Below are positions 57,101 through 64,000 of a stretch of DNA of 64,000 nt, piece by piece. The stretch is from positions 234,047 through 298,046 of the forward strand of contig CAWCEZ010000012.1 of assembly GCA_963794745.1 (NCBI GenBank), written 5' to 3'. A program made the translations under genes and the position numbers. Under the pieces are notes generated by a model that worked only from the letters and a program-made list of their open reading frames with translations, ran no database searches and was not told where the DNA came from. Each line of letters opens with the position of its first letter. Position 1 is the stretch's first letter. This stretch comes from Fen-671 sp963794745. GTDB taxonomy: Bacteria > Actinomycetota > Acidimicrobiia > Acidimicrobiales > Palsa-688.

Positions 57101-58745
57101 GCTCCCGGGCAAGAAGGTCTACCCCTGGATAGCCAAGACGCGTTACTCGACACCGGGTGTCGGCCTGATATCGCCGCCTCCTCATCACGACATCTACTCG
57201 ATCGAGGACCTGGCCCAGTTGATCTACGACCTGAAAAACGCCAACCCGCAGGCCCGGATAAACGTCAAACTGGTCTCCGAGACCGGTGTCGGTACGGTGG
57301 CCGCCGGCGTAGCCAAGGCTCATGCCGACGTCGTGCTCATCTCGGGCCACGACGGCGGTACTGGGGCGTCGCCGATGAGCTCGACCCGTCACGCCGGCGG
57401 GCCGTGGGAGCTCGGCCTGGCCGAAACCCAGCAAACGCTCTTGCGAAATGGTCTTCGCGACAGGATCGTGGTCCAGGTAGACGGCTCCATGAAGACGGGC
57501 CGGGACGTCGTAATAGCGGCGCTGCTCGGGGCGGAGGAGTACGGGTTTTCCACCGCCCCGCTCGTTGTCGAGGGCTGCATCATGATCCGCGTTTGCCATC
57601 TCGACACCTGCCCTGTCGGGGTGGCCACACAAAACCCTGAACTGCGCAAGCGTTTCAGGGGGACGCCTGAACTGGTGGTGAGGTTCTTCGAGTACATAGC
57701 CGAGGAAGTCAGGGAATGGTTGGCGACCCTCGGCTTCAGGACCCTTGGGGAGGCCGTCGGGCGCAGCGATGTGCTCGAAGAGCTGGAGGCTGACGAGCAC
57801 ACCAAGGCGGCAACGCTCGACCTTTCCGCCATCTTGTACCCGCCTCCGCCCGGGGTGGCGCTCAGCTGTACCCACCAGCAGGACCACGGGCTCGCTCGCA
57901 CGTTGGACGCCAAGCTGATCGAGGTCTGCCGCCCGGCGCTCGAAGAAGGTTTACCAGTTTCGAGCTCGTGGCCCGTCGTCAACTCCAACCGGGCCGTCGG
58001 CACCATGCTCGGCTCCGAGATCACCCGCCGTTACGGCGGCGCCGGCTTGCCGCAGGGCACTATCGAGCTCGAAATGACAGGCTCGGCCGGCCAGAGCTTC
58101 GGGGCTTTCTTGCCCTCAGGGGTCACCTTGCGCCTCTTCGGCGATGCGAACGACTACCTCGGAAAGGGACTTTCTGGTGGCCGGATAATCTTGCGGCCTC
58201 CGTTGGACGTGCCCGCCGGCTTCGTCGCCGAGGCGAACATAATCGCCGGCAACGTGATCGGCTACGGCGCTACCAGCGGGGAGATCTTCATAAGAGGCGT
58301 CGTCGGGGAGCGCTTCTGCGTGCGCAACTCAGGAGCTCTTGCCGTCGTCGAAGGCGTCGGCGACCATGGGTGTGAGTACATGACAGGTGGGCGCGTCGTC
58401 GTGCTCGGCCCGACGGGGCGAAATTTCGCCGCCGGGATGTCAGGTGGGTTCGCTTATGCCTACGACCCCCATGGGCGCCTTCCGCAGCGGCTCAACGCTG
58501 ACATGGTGGAGCTGGACAACATGAGCGACGACGACGCTGGGTGGCTTCGCGCCGTGCTGGGCCGCTACCTGGCCGAGACTGGGTCTGCGGTCGCCGAGCG
58601 CATGCTTGACGACTTTGCTGCCCATTCCGGTTTGTTCGTAAAGGTCGTCCCGACCGATTACCGCCGCGCCCTGGACGCGGCTCGCCTCTCGGAGGGCGAG
58701 GCCGGTGCGGCCGCCGCGATAATGATGGCCGGCGCGCATGGCTGA
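54133..58745 (+). CDS. gltB: Glutamate synthase large subunit (several apparent frameshifts)
   Basis: About 1530 residues over five frame segments. A short propeptide precedes the nucleophile in EHDACGVAFVAD, so the mature enzyme starts at Cys. The glutaminase domain (NGEFNTVQGNRNWMRTREAM) runs to about residue 400, followed by the central domain and the FMN synthase domain (KRFSTGAMSYGAISQEAHET, GEGGEDPERN). The 3Fe-4S Cys are in MIRVCHLDTCPVGVATQ, and a C-terminal GxGxG beta-helix (GDANDYLGKGLSGGRI) completes the protein. Breaks near 54525, 55795, 56000 and 56750 mostly fall in C or G runs. It makes glutamate from glutamine and 2-oxoglutarate with GltD. Confidence 0.92.
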
Positions 58746-60171
58746 CCCGGACGGCTTCCTCAAGCACAAAAGGCGTGAGGCGGAGCACCGGCCGGTGCAC
58801 CTGCGCGTCCGTGACTGGGGCGAGATGTACGAGCGAGCTGACGCTCGCGACAGTCCGGGCCAGGCTTCGCGTTGTATGGACTGCGCGATACCGTTCTGCA
58901 ACAGCCTCAACGGTTGCCCGCTTGGCAACCTGATACCCGACTGGAACGACCTCGTCTACCGCGACCGGTGGCGCGATGCCATCGACCGGCTCCACGCCAC
59001 CAACAATTTTCCTGAGTTCACGGGGCGAATGTGCCCCGCTCCTTGCGAGAGCGCTTGCGTGCTTTCGATTAACGACGACCCGGTCACGATAAAGCAGGTC
59101 GAAAACGAGATCATCGACTACGCATGGGAACACGGTTGGGTCACGCCGGTGCGGCCAAGCGCCAGGACCACCAAGCGCGTGGCCGTCGTGGGGTCGGGGC
59201 CGGCAGGCATGGCGGCGGCTCAGCAGTTGACCCGGGCCGGCCATGCGGTCGTGGTCTACGAGCGCGACGACAGGCCGGGGGGCCTTATCCGCTACGGGAT
59301 ACCGGACTTCAAGATGGACAAATCTCTTTTGGACCGCCGGGTCGCCCAGATGGAGGCAGAGGGGACGGTCTTCGAATGCGGCGTCGACGTCGGCGTTGAC
59401 CTTTCAGTAGAGGACCTTCGGTCCGGCCACGACGCCGTGGTGCTGGCGATCGGCGCTTTATGGCAGCGGGAGCTCGACATCCCGGGCCGCCACCTGAGCG
59501 GCGTCCACCTGGCTATGGAGTACCTCGTCCCCTCGAACAGGGTGCAAGCGGGGCTCCTCGACCGGCCCCCCATCGACGCTGCGGGCAAGTCGGTGATAAT
59601 CATCGGCGGTGGCGACACGGGCGCCGACTGCCTCGGCACGGCTCATCGTCAGGGCGCCGCCTCGGTGCACCAGTTCGACATCCACGAGCAACCTCCTGAC
59701 GAGCGCCACGAGAGCACCCCTTGGCCTCTTTGGCCGCTCGTGCTGCGGGGCTCGCTCGCCCACGAAGAGGGCGGCAAGAGGGTCTTCGCAGTGCAAACCG
59801 ACTCGTTCGTAGGCGACGAGGGCGGCCGTGTCCGTGGGCTGCGGGCGCACCAGGTACGTGAGCTCGGGAGGCGCAACTACGAAGATGTCCCCGGCAGCGA
59901 CTTCGAGCTGGCAGCCGACCTCGTGCTCCTGGCGATCGGCTTTCGCGGGCCAGATGGCCAGCTCCTCGACAAACTGGGCACCGAAGTTACCGAGCGGGGC
60001 AATGTCGCCCATGACGGCTCGTGGTCGACCACGGTGCCAGGGGTTTTTGCCTGCGGCGACGCCACCAGGGGAGCGAGCCTGATCGTTTGGGCCATCGCTG
60101 AGGGCCGCGCGGCCGCTGCCGCCGTCGACCGCTACCTGGTCGGCGAGACCCTGCTACCCGCCGCGCTCTAG
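58738..60171 (+). CDS. gltD: Glutamate synthase small subunit
   Basis: A 477-residue NADPH-dependent electron-input subunit. The N-terminal Cys cluster region CMDCAIPFCNSLNGCPLGNL binds 4Fe-4S centres. FAD- and NADPH-binding folds follow (VAVVGSGPAGMAAAQQL, then IIIGGGDTGADCLGTAHRQG), and the protein ends with GVFACGDATRGASLIVWAIA. It passes electrons from NADPH to the FMN of GltB. The ATG overlaps the gltB stop by 8 bases (ATGGCTGA), a coupled arrangement. The frame is intact. Confidence 0.95.
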   Translation: MADPDGFLKHKRREAEHRPVHLRVRDWGEMYERADARDSPGQASRCMDCAIPFCNSLNGCPLGNLIPDWNDLVYRDRWRDAIDRLHATNNFPEFTGRMCPAPCESACVLSINDDPVTIKQVENEIIDYAWEHGWVTPVRPSARTTKRVAVVGSGPAGMAAAQQLTRAGHAVVVYERDDRPGGLIRYGIPDFKMDKSLLDRRVAQMEAEGTVFECGVDVGVDLSVEDLRSGHDAVVLAIGALWQRELDIPGRHLSGVHLAMEYLVPSNRVQAGLLDRPPIDAAGKSVIIIGGGDTGADCLGTAHRQGAASVHQFDIHEQPPDERHESTPWPLWPLVLRGSLAHEEGGKRVFAVQTDSFVGDEGGRVRGLRAHQVRELGRRNYEDVPGSDFELAADLVLLAIGFRGPDGQLLDKLGTEVTERGNVAHDGSWSTTVPGVFACGDATRGASLIVWAIAEGRAAAAAVDRYLVGETLLPAAL

Positions 60172-60330
60172 TTCCCCCCTGGTGCGTTAGGTCCAAGGGC
60201 AGGTCGTAGTCCCGTCTTCGCTCACGTAACAAGGAACGGTGAGGGAAGAGCGGCATTACGCCTGTCCTTTGCAGCCAATGTCAAGTTCCCCGGCTCGGTT
60301 GACCTCTAACTCGCCCGGAGCGCCCCGTAG

Positions 60331-60359
60331 TTGGCGACATTTTCCGAGCCACCTAATAA
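60331..60359 (+). promoter_or_regulatory. Candidate promoter of the GYD-domain gene
   Basis: TTGGCG (60331-60336) and TAATAA (60354-60359) are 17 bases apart, about 52 bases upstream of the ATG at 60411, which has GGGGGA as ribosome site. Confidence 0.45.
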
Positions 60360-60410
60360 CCGACCGGGCTAGAGTGCGCGGAGCGGCCGCGGGCCGTAAA
60401 GGGGGACCCA

Positions 60411-60731
60411 ATGGCAAAGTACCTGCTTGAGATCAAATACACATTGGACGGCGTCCGAGGAGTCAAGGCGCAGGGTGGCTCGGCCCGCGTCGCAGCGGCA
60501 GCAGAGCTGATCGAAAGCGTTGGCGGGAAGCTCGACTCTTTCTATTTTGCCTTCGGTGACAGTGATGTCTACGTTGTCGCTGATTTTCCTGACAACGTTT
60601 CTGCCGCAGCAGCCGCACAGACGGTGAGCGCTGGAGGCGGGGCCACGACGCGTACGGTAGTTCTCCTTACGGCTGCCGAGATGGACGCCGCCGTTTCCAA
60701 GACATCGACATACCGACCGCCGGGGAGTTGA
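60411..60731 (+). CDS. GYD domain protein
   Basis: 106 residues, MAKYLLEIKYTLDGVRGVKA, with the family pattern AELIESVGGKLDSFYFAFGD followed by DVYVVADFPDNVSAAAAAQT and a C-terminal beta-hairpin (TTRTVVLLTAAEMDAAV). GYD proteins are small dimeric ferredoxin-like-fold proteins. No enzymatic function is established. Start ATG with GGGGGA ribosome site. It is monocistronic, with about 150 bases to the next gene. Confidence 0.85.
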   Translation: MAKYLLEIKYTLDGVRGVKAQGGSARVAAAAELIESVGGKLDSFYFAFGDSDVYVVADFPDNVSAAAAAQTVSAGGGATTRTVVLLTAAEMDAAVSKTSTYRPPGS

Positions 60732-60877
60732 ACACGGGAACCTGCGACCCGGCCGGCTCAGGTTGCTGGGCGCGCCACCCATAGCCACCGTCTCAAGGAC
60801 TTGTCGCTCGGTCACTGCAGGCTCATCGAACGGGCCAGGGAGCGCCGCGCCGCCCTGCTTTCCGTAGGCTCTCCAGA

Positions 60878-61885
60878 GTGAACGACACGAGCGACCCGGG
60901 CGACCCCTGGGTAACGGGAGTGCTGAGAGAGGCGTTCTCACCGTTGGCCGACGAGGAAAGTTGGCAACTTGCGGCAGTGGCAATAACCGGCGAGCGGACC
61001 GGTGCCTGGCTTTCCGGCGCGTCGTTGACGTCCGGCTTTCAGATCGGCTCGGTAACCAAAACCTTTACGGCCCTGCTGCTCGCCACCATGGCGGCCAAGG
61101 GGCAAGTAGCACTCGAGGACCCGGTCAGCCGCTACCTCCCCGCTGCTGCCGGATCGGGCACGAGGCTCGTCGACCTCGCTACCCACACCTCCGGATATCC
61201 CAGGATCCCGCCGGGCGTTAGGGTGCGCATGATGCTGCGCCTTCGCGACCCGTACGCCCTCGTTCGAGACCGCCACGTCGACAGGTCTCTGCGGAGGTTG
61301 AGCCGCAACCTTGGCCCGGGCCCACACCCGTTCGAATACTCGAACTTCGGTTACGGCGTGCTCTCACGCGCGCTCGCGGCGGCCGGTGGGCTGTCCTTCG
61401 GCGAGCTGCTGCGCCAGGAGGTCCTGGCACCCCTCGAGCTTGGGGAGGTGACCCTGGAGACCGATCCCGACCCGGACAAGCGACGCCTGTTCGGCCATAA
61501 CGCTTCCATTGGCGAGATGGAACACTGGCACAACCCTGCGTTGCAGGGTGCCAGTTTCCTGTTCTCGTCCATCGAAGCCATGCGCCGTTACCTCGCCGCC
61601 AACCTCTTCCCGGGAACGACGTCGCTGCGCGTGCCGTTAGACCTGGTCCACGAGGCCCGGTACCCCGCTGGCTCCGCTATGCAGGTTGCCCTCGGCTGGT
61701 TGGTACGCAGCACCGACGACGGCCCTGTCCACTGGCACAACGGGGGCACCGCCGGCTTCGGCAGCTTCATCGGCTTCGACCTCGAGCGCAAGCTCGGCGT
61801 TGCCGCCCTCATAAGCCGAGTTCATACAACTCACCTGGACGAAGCTGCCATGGCCGTGCTGTCGGAACTGCGGAAAAACCAGTAA
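60878..61885 (+). CDS. Serine beta-lactamase-fold hydrolase (class C/esterase type)
   Basis: 335 residues of the class C beta-lactamase/DD-peptidase superfamily. The SxxK motif is in IGSVTKTFTALLLATMAAKG, the YxN motif in FEYSNFGYGVLSRAL, and the third motif, usually KTG, is HNGGTAGFGSFIG, as in esterases and D-aminopeptidases of this fold. No signal peptide is present, so it is probably cytosolic, which argues against antibiotic resistance as its main role. Start GTG. The substrate is unknown. It converges with hipA. Confidence 0.85.
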   Translation: MNDTSDPGDPWVTGVLREAFSPLADEESWQLAAVAITGERTGAWLSGASLTSGFQIGSVTKTFTALLLATMAAKGQVALEDPVSRYLPAAAGSGTRLVDLATHTSGYPRIPPGVRVRMMLRLRDPYALVRDRHVDRSLRRLSRNLGPGPHPFEYSNFGYGVLSRALAAAGGLSFGELLRQEVLAPLELGEVTLETDPDPDKRRLFGHNASIGEMEHWHNPALQGASFLFSSIEAMRRYLAANLFPGTTSLRVPLDLVHEARYPAGSAMQVALGWLVRSTDDGPVHWHNGGTAGFGSFIGFDLERKLGVAALISRVHTTHLDEAAMAVLSELRKNQ

Positions 61886-61932
61886 GAGCGGGCGCAACCA
61901 GGACGGAGAGACCGTTCCTGCTGCGGTCCGGG

Positions 61933-63176
61933 CTAGCTATCCGTCTCAGATGTCAACTGCTTCAGTTGTGCAGTAACGCTATTGAGGATGTCATCGGGAA
62001 GGCCCACGGTTTCGTCGCCGCGCCGCACCGATTGCTCCCGATGACCGTTCCAAGATGTCGTTTACAATCTCGCTGGCGCGCCTCCGGGTCATTCCCCAGC
62101 GAACAGCCTCATTGACGATACGCGGTGTCGTCGACGCGGTTGAGCCGGTGCACGTTGTCGATGCACATCGCGAGGCGGTCGATCCCGTAAGGAAGAGTGC
62201 AGAGAATGTCGTACAGCGGGCTCAACGTGAGGGCACCCGGTTCGTGATGAAGGAGAGAGAAGTTCTTTCCGTGTGCATCGCCATTGCCGACGAGAAGATT
62301 GAGCGTGACAGACCGCAAGAGGGCATCGGGAGCGTCCGGCGACGCCGCGCTTTGGAGGATATCGGCGATCTTTTTCAGCGAGGGACCTCCCTCCTGCTCG
62401 TACTTGTGGTCTGGGAGCACTCCTATTGCCTGGCAGAAATCCTCCTGATGGATGCGGGCGGTCGCGCCGTCCTCATCAACGGCACGGTCGTAGCGTTCGA
62501 CGATGAGGAGCTTTCGTCCTCCAATAACCTCGATCTCCACGGGTGCCACTGGTAAGCCAAGGCGTTTAGCCACGCGCATGCAGAAGGCTTCGTTCTCTAC
62601 GCTTCCAGGGAAGCGGAGGATCTCGGGTTTGAGAATGTGGGTAGTCGGCGTCCCGTCGACCGGCCGGCCCCACGTCCCATCAGGCAAGCGCGTAAGCAGC
62701 AGCTTCTCCCGAACGCCTCCCAGTGACACCCGGACGCGCTGGTCGACGCCGAGGGGAGCCGTTCGCAGGTTTCCGACAAGACGGGCGATGTCATCGTCGG
62801 TCAGGGGCTCGGCGCTCAGTGTCGATACCGGTGGGGGAGCGAGATCGTCCGCCGCTTGGATGACGACTGCTCCGGCGCAGTCCCGGCCGACGGCCCGCAG
62901 TAGCCCAAAGGTGTCGCTCGCCCGCAGGTTGAAGTCTTTGGCGATGGCGAGGCGTGGTTCGCCCTCGGGGAGAAGCCCGTCCAGGAACGGTCGCACCACA
63001 CCCTGGGTGTGCCTCTCCGGCTGCATCGGCAGGCAGAGAGAAAGCAGGGGGGTACCCAAGGCGTAGCGGAACAGAGCATCATGGGTGTAGGTCAGTGTCA
63101 GGCGCCGCCGCTCCTCCTCGACGATGGCGACGGGCTGGCCGTAGAGCCAGACGGCCAGACCGTCCGCCACTACCAA
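61933..63176 (-). CDS. hipA: HipA-family serine/threonine kinase toxin (two apparent frameshifts near 3' end)
   Basis: About 410 residues when all frames are joined. The N-terminal subdomain includes AVWLYGQPVAIVEEERRRLT. The kinase core has the glycine-like loop VSLGGVREKLLLT, HILKPEILRFPGSVENEAFC and the catalytic LLVGNGDAHGKNFSLL with Asp and Lys/Asn. The first frame ends at 62109, but continuing in the next frames gives IVNEAVRWGMTRRRASEIVN and ETVGLPDDILNSVTAQLKQL, ending at 61933, which is the expected helical C-terminus. HipA phosphorylates glutamyl-tRNA synthetase or similar targets to halt growth. It overlaps hipB by 7 bases. Confidence 0.82.
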
Positions 63177-63403
63177 TCAGCCTTTTCCAGGGTCATCCGG
63201 ACTCCGAGCTGGCGAAGCACCCGAAGGATCCGGCGGATTTGTTCGGTCTCCTTCCCACCCTCTAACTCGGAGAGGTAGGTCCGGTTCAACCCGGCCTGAT
63301 CGGCCAGTTCCTCCTGGGTGAGGCCTGCCTCTTGGCGATAGTGGCGGATCGCTGCACCTAGAGAACCAGCCGTGTAGATGCGGTAAGGACCTGATGTCTC
63401 CAT
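63170..63403 (-). CDS. hipB: HipB-like antitoxin, XRE helix-turn-helix
   Basis: 77 residues from the ATG at 63403. The XRE helix-turn-helix is LGAAIRHYRQEAGLTQEELA followed by DQAGLNRTYLSELEGG. The C-terminus RRILRVLRQLGVRMTLEKAD completes a HipB-type protein that neutralises HipA and represses the operon. The overlap with hipA is a few bases. An inverted repeat overlies its start codon region, compatible with autorepression. A longer frame upstream exists but lacks a plausible start. Confidence 0.8.
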   Translation of the reverse strand: METSGPYRIYTAGSLGAAIRHYRQEAGLTQEELADQAGLNRTYLSELEGGKETEQIRRILRVLRQLGVRMTLEKADW

Positions 63404-63405
63404 AT

Positions 63406-63438
63406 CAAGACATAGTAGCCGAAGGGGAGAATGTCTTG
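63406..63438. promoter_or_regulatory. Candidate HipB operator (inverted repeat)
   Basis: CAAGACAT (63406-63413) and ATGTCTTG (63431-63438) are perfect 8-base inverted arms 17 bases apart, immediately upstream of the hipB start. A further ATGTCT (63394-63399) pairs with AGACAT at 63408-63413 across the start codon. HipB-type repressors bind such repeats. Confidence 0.5.
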
Positions 63439-63715
63439 TTATACAGGCATCGTGCTGGCAAGAATGACTGTCCGGAAATCCGGGCATAGGTCTGCCCGCC
63501 ATCCATCTGGTTCTCGAGAAGCATGCGTCCCCCGGCGGTTGGTGCGCATACGAGAAGCGGGCGCGCTTGGGAGCTGAAGAACAAACCGTGCACTCGGGAC
63601 CTCGCCGGTCGCACGCACGGTTCGCTCCTCAAGGAAGGGATTCTATCTGCCTCGGGGACCGTAGTCCTTGCATTAGGGTACGGAACTTCCAGACCCGCCA
63701 TATCACCTGGCGAAC

Positions 63716-63934
63716 ATGGAGCGGCTGAGGGCGCTTGGGTTGTCGGCCATTCTCGCCCGGTACCTCGGTGCCTCTACGGCAGTCCTGTTGTTCGGGCAGC
63801 GGGCGGTCCGCTCCGTCGATCTCTCTCGCCTTTTGTCAATGCTTCCGCTTGGCGTCAAATGGCTTCTCAAGCAGGGGCCGGTTTCCCGAATGTTCCCCAA
63901 TCAGGGTGTTTCACCGACAGGCGGCGCCATATAG
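63716..63934 (+). CDS. Possible small protein, unknown
   Basis: 72 residues from the ATG at 63716, with Leu/Ala/Arg-rich helices (LRALGLSAILARYLGASTAV, then LSRLLSMLPLGVKWLLKQG). It has reasonable composition but no recognisable family and no strong ribosome site, so it may be chance. The 275 bases before it, back to the hipB operator, contain no coding frame I trust. Confidence 0.3.
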   Translation: MERLRALGLSAILARYLGASTAVLLFGQRAVRSVDLSRLLSMLPLGVKWLLKQGPVSRMFPNQGVSPTGGAI

Positions 63935-64000
63935 GGAACCACAGAAAGAACAAGACAACTGCCCCGGCCAGCATTCAGCAAATAGGACAAGCTGACCTCT

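Noticed and set aside
63590..63640. Second group II intron domain V remnant
   Set aside because: GCACGCACGGTTCG resembles the domain V 3' arm, but no matching 5' arm or intron context lies nearby.

Overview
The window is GC-rich chromosomal DNA from an actinobacterium. Supporting traits are mycothiol synthesis (MshC and DinB-type thiol transferase relatives), an NADPH:F420 oxidoreductase, a coproporphyrin-type ferrochelatase, a DUF3151 protein, a mycobacterial-type IleRS, MurA with Asp in place of the catalytic Cys, and a thrS-HIT pair ordered as in mycobacteria. A secreted protein with GYW-type repeats ending in a 3D domain is typical of Acidimicrobiia, so that class is my best guess (moderate confidence). 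No rRNA, tRNA or CRISPR array was found.

Layout. 1-8.1 kb: a partial polytopic membrane protein, a cytosolic LacI-type sensor fused to PAS-GGDEF-EAL, a DUF664 fragment and a ROK repressor. 8.3-13.2 kb: an unknown exported protein divergent from a very large SARP-cyclase-AAA-TPR regulator, with a duplicated repeat between them. 13.4-18.1 kb: an accessory island made of an IS256-family element whose right terminal inverted repeat is split by a group II intron, then a DUF433/DUF5615 toxin-antitoxin pair. 18.1-30.3 kb: metabolism and information genes (acs, a 23S/tRNA uracil methyltransferase, ahcY, ferrochelatase, the 3D-domain protein, Fur, an orphan ABC ATPase, argS). 30.4-36.9 kb: a membrane diguanylate cyclase with a small membrane partner, HIT, DUF3151, flavin reductase, an alternative sigma factor, RNase D and two small proteins. 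37-48.3 kb: ileS, membrane proteins, an MGDG-type glycosyltransferase, a Tim44-like protein, CYTH-CHAD, then murB and murA converging on a strong bidirectional terminator. 48.3-60.2 kb: a thiol/F420 redox group (DinB, thioredoxin-like, NpdG, MshC), thrS-HIT and gltB-gltD. 60.4-63.4 kb: a GYD protein, a beta-lactamase-fold hydrolase and a HipBA module.

Themes. Cyclic-di-GMP signalling appears twice, once soluble with a sugar-binding-protein-like sensor and once membrane-bound. Cell-wall precursor synthesis (MurB, MurA) and low-molecular-weight thiol metabolism are well represented. The accessory part is a nested insertion: element, terminal repeat, intron, all still bracketed by an 8-bp target duplication.

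Caution. Many reading frames, including essential ones (ahcY, murA, gltB), are broken by single-base indels, and where I could reconstruct the expected reading they lie in short G or C runs. I read most as sequence errors rather than gene decay, so frameshifted genes are listed over their full reconstructed span. Reconstructed frames were read by eye, and positions of breaks are approximate.
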